Below, piece by piece: positions 8,253 through 17,237 of a stretch of DNA of 64,000 bases. Source of the stretch: SIG603 sp964370115 (GTDB lineage: Bacteria > Bacillota > Clostridia > Oscillospirales > Acutalibacteraceae); contig CAYJIA010000004.1 of assembly GCA_964370115.1 (NCBI GenBank), positions 12,380 through 76,379 of the forward strand. The letters run 5' to 3'. The number at the start of each line of letters is the position of its first letter. The first letter of the stretch is position 1. The translations under genes and the position numbers were made by a program. The notes beneath the pieces were generated by a model, which had not been told where the DNA came from, made no database searches, and worked only from the letters and a program-made list of their open reading frames with translations.

Positions 8253-10775
8253 TTATGCAGTTATTGTATTTTGTGCATCTGATAAATTTAATTTTTTAAC
8301 AGCGTCTTCGCGCATTTTATATTTTAATATTTTACCCGCGGCATTCATCGGGAACTCCGTCACAAAATCTATATAGCTTGGAGTTTTGTGCTTTGCCATA
8401 TGGTCTCTTACAAAGCTCTTTAGTTCATCTTCTGTCAGAGCTTCGCCATCTTTTAGTATGACACAAGCCATAATTTCCTCGCCGTACTGAATACTTGGAA
8501 CACCGATTACTTGAACATCTTTTACTTTTTCATGGGTGTAAATGAAATCCTCTATCTCTTTAGGGTAAATGTTTTCGCCACCCCTTATAATCATATCCTT
8601 AATTCTACCTGTAATTTTATAGTTTCCATCAGGCAGGCGTCTTGCAAGGTCACCTGTGTGTAGCCAACCGCTTTCGTCTATTGCAGCAGCCGTTGCAGTA
8701 GGCATTTTGTAATAGCCTTTCATTACATTGTAACCACGTGCAACAAACTCACCGTCAACATTGTCAGGCAAATCTTCGCCTGTTTCTGGGTCGACAATTT
8801 TGCACTCAACACCAGGCAGAGCTGAACCCACTGTATTTACCCTTGTTTCAAGCGAGTCCTTAATTCTACTTTGAGTACAACCAGGAGAGGCCTCGGTTTG
8901 CCCGTAAACAATTGTAATTTCGCTCATATTCATTTTATCGACAACGTCTTGCATAACTTTTACAGGGCAAGGGCTTCCTGCCATGATACCCGTTCTTAGG
9001 TATGAAAAATCAGTCTTGTCGAAATCTTCATGCTCAAGCATTGCTATAAACATTGTAGGAACGCCGTGTAAACAGGTGATTTTCTCTTTGTTTATACACT
9101 CTAGTGATTGTTTTGGTGAAAACGCAGGTAGTGGAGCCATAGTAGAGCCGTGAGTCATACAAGCAGTCATTGCAAGCACTAGGCCAAAACAGTGGAACAT
9201 AGGCACATGTATCATCATTCTGTCGGCTGTGGATAAATCCATACAGTCGCCTATGCATTTTCCGTTGTTTACAACATTATAATGTGTAAGCATAACACCT
9301 TTTGGAAAGCCTGTTGTGCCCGATGTGTACTGCATATTACAAACGTCATGTACATTTATGTTAGCGGCTCTCATGTAAACCATTTCTGGAGATATTTTAG
9401 AAGAAAGTTCCATGGCTTCATCCCATGTCAAACAGCCGTTAAGAGTTGTGTCGACTGTTATAATATTTCTTAAAAATGGAAGTCTTTTTATATGGAGTGC
9501 TGTGGTTTTGTCCATGCTTTCAAGCTCAGGGCAAATTGTTTTGATTATCTCTAAATAGTTTGAGTCTCTGTATCCGTCCATCATGACAAGTGTGTGAGTA
9601 TCGGATTGTCTTAAAAGATACTCTGCCTCGTGTATTTTATAAGCGGTGTTAACCGTTACTAAAATAGCACCGATTTTAACTGTCGCCCAAAAAGTTATGT
9701 ACCACTGTGGAACATTTGTTGCCCAAATAGCCACCTTGTCACCTTTTTTTACACCAAGTGATATAAGTGAAGCGGCAAATTTATCCACATCGTCTCTAAA
9801 CTGAGAATAAGTTCTTGTGTAGTCATGGGTCATAAACTTAAACACATATTGATCTGGGAAACATTCTACCATTTTGTCAAGAACCTGTGAAAATGTAAGA
9901 TCGATAAGCTTATCTTTTTCCCAAACATATTGACCTGTTTTATTCTGGTTTTGATATAGAGTGATAGGGCTTACAGTAGATTTAACATACTTTGACATAT
10001 AGTTTATGAAATGCGGGAAAGCTATACCTGCAGTTTCAAGCTCATCAGACCACATTTTAACCCATTCTAGGGTGATATAACCCGTGTAGTTTATTGACTT
10101 AAGTGCGCTCACTAACTCGCCTATTGGCAAATCTCCTTCACCTATCATTTTATAGGTAAGTTTTCCGTCTTTGTATATAGAATCTTTAATGTGTGTATGT
10201 TTGATATAGGCACTTAGGTTTTGTATTGTTGTTTCGGGAGATTCATTCATCATGATACAAGTGTGATGCATATCCCAAAGTGCTGAAATATAGTCACTTG
10301 CAACTTCGTCTAAAACTTTTTTTAAGCGACTTGAGTCGGCGTAAACACCGTTTGTTTCAATCAAAACGCATACACTTTTGCTTTGTGCATACATGGATAA
10401 TTCTTTAAGTGCATTAATTGCAACACTGTCGTCAATTTTGTGTTCGTTAGGATAAATGCTGGTATCACCCAAAACACGAACATAAGGGACACCAAGTTCG
10501 TGTGCCGTATCAATGTAAGAGCATATTTCTTTTTTTGTGTCTTCTAGTTTGCTTTCGTCCATAAGTGAGCAACCCGAAGAAATACAAGGTATCTCAAGAT
10601 TTAAGTTTTTGAATATTTTTTTTGATTTTATGATATCGTCTTTATCAAAAGATGATGCGAGTTCGCTTGATAAAAATCTAGGCTCGATGCCGTTAAAGCC
10701 TAGGTCTTTTGCGCTAGAGTAAATATCTGTCCAAGAAAATTCAGGACAACCAAGTGTCGAAAATGCTAATTTCAT
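8253..10775 (-). CDS. Fusion: xylose-isomerase-like TIM barrel + AMP-forming acyl-CoA synthetase
   Basis: One 840-residue reading frame. Residues 1-266 are a sugar phosphate isomerase/epimerase-type TIM barrel with plausible divalent-metal ligands Glu140 (LIETNG), Asp168 and nearby His (WDMHHT), His195 (HTHIKD) and Glu237 (TLEW). Residues about 285-830 are an acyl-adenylate/CoA ligase with the P-loop YTSGTTGFPKG (485-493), YGQTEASPG, the hinge TGRIKDMIIRGGENIYP and the C-terminal catalytic Lys in AAGKILKYKMR. The ligase resembles medium/long-chain fatty-acid CoA ligases. Both halves look intact. No internal stop or restart was seen, and internal Met codons lack a clear SD at the junction. SD GGAG precedes the ATG. 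How the two activities relate is unknown. Confidence 0.88.
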   Translation of the reverse strand: MKLAFSTLGCPEFSWTDIYSSAKDLGFNGIEPRFLSSELASSFDKDDIIKSKKIFKNLNLEIPCISSGCSLMDESKLEDTKKEICSYIDTAHELGVPYVRVLGDTSIYPNEHKIDDSVAINALKELSMYAQSKSVCVLIETNGVYADSSRLKKVLDEVASDYISALWDMHHTCIMMNESPETTIQNLSAYIKHTHIKDSIYKDGKLTYKMIGEGDLPIGELVSALKSINYTGYITLEWVKMWSDELETAGIAFPHFINYMSKYVKSTVSPITLYQNQNKTGQYVWEKDKLIDLTFSQVLDKMVECFPDQYVFKFMTHDYTRTYSQFRDDVDKFAASLISLGVKKGDKVAIWATNVPQWYITFWATVKIGAILVTVNTAYKIHEAEYLLRQSDTHTLVMMDGYRDSNYLEIIKTICPELESMDKTTALHIKRLPFLRNIITVDTTLNGCLTWDEAMELSSKISPEMVYMRAANINVHDVCNMQYTSGTTGFPKGVMLTHYNVVNNGKCIGDCMDLSTADRMMIHVPMFHCFGLVLAMTACMTHGSTMAPLPAFSPKQSLECINKEKITCLHGVPTMFIAMLEHEDFDKTDFSYLRTGIMAGSPCPVKVMQDVVDKMNMSEITIVYGQTEASPGCTQSRIKDSLETRVNTVGSALPGVECKIVDPETGEDLPDNVDGEFVARGYNVMKGYYKMPTATAAAIDESGWLHTGDLARRLPDGNYKITGRIKDMIIRGGENIYPKEIEDFIYTHEKVKDVQVIGVPSIQYGEEIMACVILKDGEALTEDELKSFVRDHMAKHKTPSYIDFVTEFPMNAAGKILKYKMREDAVKKLNLSDAQNTITA

Positions 10776-10815
10776 AATATGACTTATCTCCTCTACAATT
10801 ATATATATTTAAGAA

Positions 10816-10844
10816 ATTATATAACAAAAGCTAAAATACTTCAA
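10816..10844 (-). promoter_or_regulatory. Sigma-A-type promoter of the minus-strand fusion operon
   Basis: Read on the minus strand: TTGAAG, 17 bp spacer, TATAAT, located about 40 bp upstream of the start codon of the fusion gene. It drives 8253-10775 and probably the exporter and pseudouridine synthase genes behind it. Confidence 0.65.
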
Positions 10845-10964
10845 GTTTTTTTAGTGATTTTTTTAAATATATTTTAAAATGTTAATTCTTTTTGAAAATA
10901 TATAATATTTTAAAGTTTATTTACATTTAATATAATAAAATAGCCTATAATCATTTAAAGAGTC

Positions 10965-10993
10965 TTTACAAGTTGGATAAATTATTGTAAAAT
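10965..10993 (+). promoter_or_regulatory. Promoter of the pyrH-polC operon
   Basis: TTTACA, 17 bp spacer, TAAAAT, ending about 50 bp before the pyrH start. The 267-bp divergent region 10776-11042 is very AT-rich and contains only this promoter and the opposing one. No riboswitch or leader ORF was recognised. Confidence 0.55.
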
Positions 10994-11042
10994 GGGTTTA
11001 AATATAATTTGAACACTAAATATAGGAAATGAGGGTCTTTAT

Positions 11043-11756
11043 ATGGAACTGAAATATAAGAGAGTACTTTTAAAGCTTAGCGGAGAGTCACTAGCAGGTG
11101 AGCAGGCACACGGTATCGATTTTGACACAGTTGTTAAAATGTGTGAGCCTATTAAACAAATGGTTGACTTGGGTGCTGAAGTTGCAGTCGTCGTAGGCGG
11201 AGGAAACTTCTGGCGTGGAAGAAGCAGTGGTAGCATGGACAGAACAAGAGCCGATCACATGGGTATGCTTGCAACTGTAATCAATGCACTGGGCGTTGCC
11301 GACGGTCTAGAGCAAGTCGGGCTTGATGTAAGGGTGCAGACAGCTATATCTATGCAAGAAGTAGCAGAGCCTTATATAAGAAACAAGGCAGTTAGACATC
11401 TTGAAAAAGGCAGAGTAGTTGTCTTAGGTTGTGGCACGGGAAACCCGTTTTTCTCCACTGACACAGGCGCAGCGCTTAGAGCGGCTGAAATTGAAGCAGA
11501 TGTAATACTAAAAGCTACTATGGTAGACGGTGTATATGACAGCGACCCTAAGAAAAATCCTGACGCAAAAAGATATAATCACTTGTCATATATGGAAGTT
11601 TTAAATAAAAACTTGCAAGTAATGGATATGACGGCAGCTTCTTTTTGTAAAGATAGAAACATACCTTTTTATGTGTTTAGCATTGAAGCTCCACAAAACA
11701 TCGTTAAAGCTGTTTGTGGTGAAGATGTTGGTACATTAGTCGACAATATGGAATAA
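11043..11756 (+). CDS. pyrH: UMP kinase
   Basis: A 237-residue member of the amino-acid-kinase fold that phosphorylates UMP to UDP. Diagnostic stretches are RVLLKLSGESLAGEQ (phosphate-binding start), VVVGGGNFWRG, DHMGMLATVINALG and GCGTGNPFFSTDTGAALRA (UMP contacts). The length is normal for bacterial PyrH. It is the first gene of an eight-gene operon, with SD GAGGG 7 bp upstream of the ATG. The pyrH-frr-uppS-cdsA-dxr-rseP order is widely conserved in Firmicutes. Confidence 0.97.
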   Translation: MELKYKRVLLKLSGESLAGEQAHGIDFDTVVKMCEPIKQMVDLGAEVAVVVGGGNFWRGRSSGSMDRTRADHMGMLATVINALGVADGLEQVGLDVRVQTAISMQEVAEPYIRNKAVRHLEKGRVVVLGCGTGNPFFSTDTGAALRAAEIEADVILKATMVDGVYDSDPKKNPDAKRYNHLSYMEVLNKNLQVMDMTAASFCKDRNIPFYVFSIEAPQNIVKAVCGEDVGTLVDNME

Positions 11757-11788
11757 TAAAAAATTAATCTGAGAGGAAGAAATAAATT

Positions 11789-12343
11789 ATGAAAGAAATA
11801 TTAGAAAAAACATCCGGAAAAATGACAAAATCTTTAGCAAATCTTGAGCATGAATTCGCAATGGTAAGAGCAGGTAGGGCTAACCCTTCTGTACTTGATA
11901 AAGTAAAAGTTGACTATTATGGCACACCGACTCCAATAAATCAACTTGCGGCGGTTTCCGTAACAGAGGCTAGAGTTTTGACAATTCAACCTTGGGACGC
12001 AAGTGTTGTGTCTGCAATAGAAAAAGCAATCCAAACATCAGATGTAGGCATTAATCCACAAAGTGATGGTAAGTTAATAAGACTAATGTTCCCACAACTT
12101 ACAGAGGATAGACGTAAAGAAATCGTTAAAGAACTACATAAAATGGCTGAAGACTCAAAAATTGCAGTGCGCTCAATCAGACGTGACGCAATTGAAAAGC
12201 TAAAAGCACAAAAGAAAAATGCAGAGCTTACAGAAGATGATTTGAAAATTGCAGAGAAAAAAGTGCAAGACCTTACAGATAAATTCACAAAAGAAGTTGA
12301 TGAAAAACTTCACACAAAAGAAAAAGAAATTTTATCAATTTAA
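11789..12343 (+). CDS. frr: Ribosome recycling factor
   Basis: 184 residues with the RRF hallmarks VRAGRANPSVLDKVKVDYYG, IQPWD and the C-terminal helix VRSIRRDAIEKLKAQKK. With EF-G it splits post-termination ribosomes. The length equals the family norm (about 185). It lies 32 bp downstream of pyrH, with GAGAGGAAG ahead of the ATG. Its stop codon overlaps the SD region of uppS. Confidence 0.97.
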   Translation: MKEILEKTSGKMTKSLANLEHEFAMVRAGRANPSVLDKVKVDYYGTPTPINQLAAVSVTEARVLTIQPWDASVVSAIEKAIQTSDVGINPQSDGKLIRLMFPQLTEDRRKEIVKELHKMAEDSKIAVRSIRRDAIEKLKAQKKNAELTEDDLKIAEKKVQDLTDKFTKEVDEKLHTKEKEILSI

Positions 12344-12360
12344 TGTCGGAGGAAATGAAT

Positions 12361-13065
12361 TTGAGTGAAAATTTACCGATACATGTAGGGGTTATCATGG
12401 ACGGAAACGGTAGATGGGCCAAAGAGAGAGGCCTATCTAGAAGTGCCGGACATAAAGAAGGCGCAAAGGTATTTAAGGATATCACAAGATATGCATCTAA
12501 GATTGGTATTAAATATCTAACTATATATGCCTTTTCTACAGAAAATTGGAACAGACCGAAGGCAGAAGTGGCCGCGTTGATGTTACTTTTTAAAGATTAT
12601 CTTGAAGAAGCACTTAGGGATTTTTTAGATGAGAATATTAAGGTGAATTTTGTAGGAGATGTTTCAAAGTTTCCTAAAAGCCTTATAAAACTCATAGAAG
12701 AAGTCAAAGAGGTATCAAAAAATAAAACTGGAATGACCTTAAATCTTGCAATGAACTACGGCGGCAGGGCAGAAATAACAAATGCCGTAAAAGAAATTGC
12801 AATGGATATCGAAGGGCACAATTTAAGCGCAAGCCAGATCACAGATGAAATTATTGAGAGTTATCTATATACCAAAAATCAACCAGACATAGACCTTGTT
12901 ATACGCCCAAGCGGCGAAATGAGGCTTTCAAACTTTATGCTTTGGCAAAGTGCTTATGCTGAGTTTGTGTTTTTTGATATTTTATGGCCTGATTTTAAAT
13001 CTCATGATCTTGATAAGGCTATAGAAATTTTCCAAGGAAGAAAAAGGCGTTTTGGTGGTATATAA
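12361..13065 (+). CDS. uppS: Isoprenyl transferase (undecaprenyl diphosphate synthase)
   Basis: A cis-prenyltransferase that builds the C55 lipid carrier for peptidoglycan. HVGVIMDGNGRWAKERG contains the catalytic Asp and the pyrophosphate-binding residues; YAFSTENWNRP and DLVIRPSGEMRLSNFMLWQSAYAEF are further signatures. The TTG at 12361 is preferred because GGAGG (12348-12352) lies 8 bp upstream. The in-frame ATGs at 12355 (2 bp from that SD) and 12343 (overlapping the frr stop) are less likely. The protein would be 234 residues. It is coupled to frr and followed by cdsA. Confidence 0.93.
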   Translation: MSENLPIHVGVIMDGNGRWAKERGLSRSAGHKEGAKVFKDITRYASKIGIKYLTIYAFSTENWNRPKAEVAALMLLFKDYLEEALRDFLDENIKVNFVGDVSKFPKSLIKLIEEVKEVSKNKTGMTLNLAMNYGGRAEITNAVKEIAMDIEGHNLSASQITDEIIESYLYTKNQPDIDLVIRPSGEMRLSNFMLWQSAYAEFVFFDILWPDFKSHDLDKAIEIFQGRKRRFGGI

Positions 13066-13089
13066 AAATAAATTTAAAGGATATATTAT

Positions 13090-13914
13090 ATGAAATTAAG
13101 GGTAATATCGGCGCTGATAATAATCGCGCTTTTTGCTGCGGTCGTGGTGTTTAACCACTCATTTCCACTGGCTTTAAATATTGCAGTTGCAACAATTTCT
13201 TTTGCATGTGTATATGAAATTGCACACGCACTTGGAGTTAATAAGCATATTGTGCTGACTGTTCCAAGTCTTATTGTGGCAGGCTTAATTCCGTTTTCAA
13301 GCTACTTGATGAGCTCTGAATATGTGCTTTATTGTCTTTACTATTTTATTATATTTTTAAGTGCAATACTATATCACAAGCACATAACATTCAGAGAAAT
13401 TGCAGTTTTAGCCTGTATGTCAGTCATGGTTCCAAGTGCCTTAAATGCAATAATTATGACAAGGGCGCTTAGCGAAAATCATGGAATGTTCTACGCAATT
13501 ATTGCTATAGTTTCTGCATGGATACCTGATGTAGGTGCGTTTTTGTGTGGCTCTTTGTTTGGAAAAAGAAAGCTTTGTCCGCAAATTAGCCCCAAAAAAA
13601 CCGTTGAAGGTTTTGTAGGAGGTATAATACTTAGCACTTTGGCGATGGTGATAATTGGTCTTATATTCTCACAACTTATGTATAAAGGTGAGGTGGAAGT
13701 TAATTACTTGATTTTTGCGCTTTTAGGTGCAGGAGGTGCCGTGGTGTCTACTGTTGGCGATTTAAGTTTTTCGCTGATAAAGCGTTCTTGCCATGTGAAA
13801 GACTTTGGACATATAATTCCTGGACATGGCGGTATACTCGATAGGTTTGACAGTGTAATATTTACAGCACCGTTTGTATATATATTGGTGTCGTATTTAC
13901 CACTTGTAATTTAA
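13090..13914 (+). CDS. cdsA: Phosphatidate cytidylyltransferase (CDP-diglyceride synthase)
   Basis: A 274-residue integral membrane enzyme with about eight helices making CDP-diacylglycerol for phospholipid synthesis. The motif SPKKTVEGFVGG and the C-terminal signature KDFGHIIPGHGGILDRFDS identify it. It sits 24 bp after uppS and 16 bp before dxr in the conserved lipid/isoprenoid cluster. SD AAAGGATAT. Confidence 0.95.
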   Translation: MKLRVISALIIIALFAAVVVFNHSFPLALNIAVATISFACVYEIAHALGVNKHIVLTVPSLIVAGLIPFSSYLMSSEYVLYCLYYFIIFLSAILYHKHITFREIAVLACMSVMVPSALNAIIMTRALSENHGMFYAIIAIVSAWIPDVGAFLCGSLFGKRKLCPQISPKKTVEGFVGGIILSTLAMVIIGLIFSQLMYKGEVEVNYLIFALLGAGGAVVSTVGDLSFSLIKRSCHVKDFGHIIPGHGGILDRFDSVIFTAPFVYILVSYLPLVI

Positions 13915-13930
13915 TTAAAGAGAGTTTAAT

Positions 13931-15091
13931 ATGAAAAAATTATGTTTGTTAGGGTCTACAGGTTCAATAGGACTTCAGACCCTAAGCGTTATTAGAGAGT
14001 TTAAAGAAAAAGGATATAATGACTATGAAGTTTCTGCGCTTGCAGTGCATTCAAATATTGATGCGCTACAAGGGCAGATACGTGAATTTAAGCCTAAATC
14101 AGTAGCTGTTTTTAACGAAAAAGCTGCGAAAGACTTGAAAGACAGAGTACGTGACACCGACGTGAAAATTCATGTGGGTATAGATGGACTTTGTGAAATA
14201 TCAGAAAGTGATGAAAGTGATTTTGTGCTAAACTCTGTTACGGGGATGATAGGTTTAAGGCCAACACTTTCTGCAATAAGGGCTAAAAAAGACCTGGCAC
14301 TTGCAAACAAAGAAACCTTGGTTGCGGGCGGTCAAATTGTTATGGACGAGGCGAAAAAAAACGGAGTGAAAATTTTGCCTGTCGACAGCGAACATTCTGC
14401 AATTTTTCAGTGTATCCAAGGAAAATACGATGAAAAACAATTAAAGAGAATAATAATTACGGCATCTGGTGGGCCTTTTTTTGGGAAAACTAGAGAAGAA
14501 CTAAAAGAAATTTCACCAAAACAGGCGCTAAAACACCCAAACTGGGACATGGGCGCAAAAATCACCATAGACAGTGCTACAATGATGAACAAAGGGCTTG
14601 AGATAATTGAAGCGAAATGGCTGTTTGACCTAGAACCTTCACAAATTGACACTGTAGTGCACAGAGAAAGTGTTATACACTCACTCGTAGAGTTTTGTGA
14701 TAATTCTGTGCTGGCACAGCTTGGTGTGCCCGACATGAGAATACCAATACAATATGCAATGACCTATCCAAAAAGATATGAAAGCTCTGTAAAAAGGCTA
14801 AGCCTTACAGATTATAAAAACCTAAGTTTTTATGAGGCAGACGAAACCACCTTTAAATGTCTATGGGGTGCAAAAGAAGCCTTAAAGCGTGGCGGTCTTG
14901 CACCTGCAGCAATAAACGGAGCAAACGAAGAGGCTGTGGCGTTATTTTTGCAAAACAAGATAAGCTTTAATGACATTGGCGACGTTGTTGTAAAGGCAAT
15001 GGATAATCAAGAGCATAAAGAAAATATTAATTTAGACGACATATTGTCGGCAGACAAAAAAGCTAGACAATTTGTAATAGACAGTTTTTAG
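13931..15091 (+). CDS. dxr: 1-deoxy-D-xylulose-5-phosphate reductoisomerase
   Basis: A 386-residue second enzyme of the MEP isoprenoid pathway, using NADPH. The Rossmann start LLGSTGSIGLQTL, the metal site VDSEHSAIFQC and the loop ITASGGPFFGKTREEL are all present. Length is normal. ispG in the same operon supplies a later step of the same pathway. The stop overlaps the AGGAGG used by rseP. Confidence 0.97.
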   Translation: MKKLCLLGSTGSIGLQTLSVIREFKEKGYNDYEVSALAVHSNIDALQGQIREFKPKSVAVFNEKAAKDLKDRVRDTDVKIHVGIDGLCEISESDESDFVLNSVTGMIGLRPTLSAIRAKKDLALANKETLVAGGQIVMDEAKKNGVKILPVDSEHSAIFQCIQGKYDEKQLKRIIITASGGPFFGKTREELKEISPKQALKHPNWDMGAKITIDSATMMNKGLEIIEAKWLFDLEPSQIDTVVHRESVIHSLVEFCDNSVLAQLGVPDMRIPIQYAMTYPKRYESSVKRLSLTDYKNLSFYEADETTFKCLWGAKEALKRGGLAPAAINGANEEAVALFLQNKISFNDIGDVVVKAMDNQEHKENINLDDILSADKKARQFVIDSF

Positions 15092-15104
15092 GAGGACATA
15101 AGAC

Positions 15105-16154
15105 TTGACAGTTATACTGATAATTATTGCTGTAATACTATTTGGTTTGATAGTTTTCGTTCACGAATTCGGACATTTTTTTACGGCAAAACTTTCTAAG
15201 ATTAAAGTAAATGAGTTTGCAATAGGCATGGGGCCTAAGATATTTACTTTTCAAGGTAAAGAGACTAAATATTCTTTAAGACTTTTGCCAATAGGTGGAT
15301 ACTGTGCGATGGAAGGCGAAGACGCAGAAAGTGATGACAGCGGTGCCTTTGGCAGTAAACCAGTTTGGAAAAGAATGATAGTAATAGTGGCAGGTTCCAT
15401 TATGAACTTACTTTTTGGCTTAGTGCTTATGCTCGTAGTAGTATCACAGCAAAATTTAATCGCAACTACCCAAATAGCACAGTTTGGCGAAAATGCACTT
15501 ACCGAACAAGCAGGCCTTATGGTAGGTGATGAAATTAAAGCAATAGACGGCTATGCGGTGAACACTGACAGGGATTTATTTTTTGCCTTTGCAATGGCAG
15601 ATCCAAACGCTGTTGACATTGACTATATTAGAGACGGCACAAGATATACCATAGAAGATGCAAAACTCGGCGCACAAGAGATTGACGGAAGAACTTATGT
15701 TTCGATGGATTTTTACATCTTAGGCGAAGAGAAAACATTTACAAATGTAATTGAAAAAACCTTTGCAGACACTGTATCGGTTGTAAGAATGGTTATAGAA
15801 AGCCTTAGACAGCTGGTTACTGGTCAGCTTGGTTTTAACGATATTTCGGGGCCTGTAGGCCTTGCTCAGGCGGTAGGCGATGTGGCAGCTACCGGAAATG
15901 AACTAGGTTTTTTAGCAGGACTTAACAATATCATGGTTATGATGGTTGTGATAAGTGTAAACCTTGGTATTTTTAATCTGCTACCTTTCCCAGCACTTGA
16001 CGGAGGTCGTTTTGTGTTCCTCATTATAGAGGCTATAAGACGCAAACCAGTGCCGGCTAAATATGAGTCATATGTAAATATTGCAGGCTTTGCAATTTTA
16101 ATTGGATTTATGTTGGTTGTAACTTTCTCCGACGTTTTAAAAATTGTAATTTAA
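15105..16154 (+). CDS. rseP: RIP metalloprotease RseP (site-2 protease, M50)
   Basis: A 349-residue membrane zinc protease that cuts transmembrane segments of anti-sigma factors and signal-peptide remnants. HEFGHF near residue 20 is the HExxH zinc site; a PDZ domain follows (about 125-190, VGDEIKAIDGYAV); NLLPFPALDGGR contains the third zinc ligand Asp. It starts at TTG 15105, 9 bp after AGGAGG. One PDZ domain is typical of Gram-positive members. Confidence 0.95.
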   Translation: MTVILIIIAVILFGLIVFVHEFGHFFTAKLSKIKVNEFAIGMGPKIFTFQGKETKYSLRLLPIGGYCAMEGEDAESDDSGAFGSKPVWKRMIVIVAGSIMNLLFGLVLMLVVVSQQNLIATTQIAQFGENALTEQAGLMVGDEIKAIDGYAVNTDRDLFFAFAMADPNAVDIDYIRDGTRYTIEDAKLGAQEIDGRTYVSMDFYILGEEKTFTNVIEKTFADTVSVVRMVIESLRQLVTGQLGFNDISGPVGLAQAVGDVAATGNELGFLAGLNNIMVMMVVISVNLGIFNLLPFPALDGGRFVFLIIEAIRRKPVPAKYESYVNIAGFAILIGFMLVVTFSDVLKIVI

Positions 16155-16167
16155 TAGGAGTATTAAA

Positions 16168-17226
16168 GTGGATAGTAAAATTATAAGGCGAAACAGCAAA
16201 AAAATTATGATAAAAGATGTAGCGGTAGGCGGGGACAGCGATATTACTGTCCAGTCTATGCTAAATTTCCCGTCTGAAGATATAGAAAACAATGTAAAGC
16301 AGGCGGTGGAGCTTCAAAATGCTGGATGCGAAATAGTGAGGGTGGCGATACCCAATATGGAAGCGGTACAGCTTATACCTAAAATTAAAGAAAAAATAAC
16401 TATACCGCTCGTTGCAGATATCCACTTTGATTATAGGCTTGCATTAGAATCTGTAGAGGCAGGCATAGACAAGGTTAGAATTAACCCGGGAAATATTGGA
16501 GACGATGACAGGGTACACGCAGTTGTAAAGGCCTGTGCGAGCAAGTCTATACCGATTAGAATAGGTGTAAATTCAGGCTCTGTTGAAAAACATATTTTGG
16601 AAAAATACGGTAAAGTTACATCAGACGCTTTGTGTGATAGCGCGCTTTATCATGTTGCACTTTTAAATAAATTCGATTTTGACGATATTTTAATTTCTAT
16701 CAAGTCATCAAATGTAGCTCAAATGATTACAGCATATGAAAAAATGGCTACACTTTGTGACTATCCACTTCATTTAGGTGTTACAGAGGCAGGAACAAAG
16801 CGCATGGGTATAGTAAAGTCCGCTATAGGAATAGGAAGCCTTTTACAAAAAGGCATAGGTGATACAATAAGAGTGTCGCTTACTGATAATCCTGTGGAAG
16901 AGATTTCTGCGGCAAAAGATATTTTAAACGCCCTAGAACTTAGAGATGGGATAAAGTTTATTTCATGCCCTACTTGCGGCAGAACAAAAATAGATTTGAT
17001 AGGCCTTGCAAAAAAGGTAGAAGATAAGTTAAGTCACTGTGAAAAAGACATCACAGTGGCGGTGATGGGTTGTGAAGTGACCGGCCCAGGTGAAGCAAAA
17101 CACGCCGATATCGGTGTGGCTGGCGGAAAAGGCGTTGGACTTATTTTTAAGCACGGTGAAATAGTAAAAAAAGTGCTTGAAAATGAACTTTTAGATGCCT
17201 TGCTTTTGGAAGTTGAGAAAATATAA
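16168..17226 (+). CDS. ispG: 4-hydroxy-3-methylbut-2-en-1-yl diphosphate synthase (flavodoxin type)
   Basis: A 352-residue 4Fe-4S enzyme of the MEP pathway. The TIM-barrel part starts VQSMLNFPSEDIENN. The cluster ligands lie in ISCPTCGRTKIDL and AVMGCEVTGPGEAKHADIGVAGG, with the conserved Glu. It begins with GTG 16168, 7 bp downstream of AGGAG. It is the short bacterial form without the plant-type insertion. It precedes polC by 11 bp. Confidence 0.96.
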   Translation: MDSKIIRRNSKKIMIKDVAVGGDSDITVQSMLNFPSEDIENNVKQAVELQNAGCEIVRVAIPNMEAVQLIPKIKEKITIPLVADIHFDYRLALESVEAGIDKVRINPGNIGDDDRVHAVVKACASKSIPIRIGVNSGSVEKHILEKYGKVTSDALCDSALYHVALLNKFDFDDILISIKSSNVAQMITAYEKMATLCDYPLHLGVTEAGTKRMGIVKSAIGIGSLLQKGIGDTIRVSLTDNPVEEISAAKDILNALELRDGIKFISCPTCGRTKIDLIGLAKKVEDKLSHCEKDITVAVMGCEVTGPGEAKHADIGVAGGKGVGLIFKHGEIVKKVLENELLDALLLEVEKI

Positions 17227-17237
17227 GGAGTTTTTGT

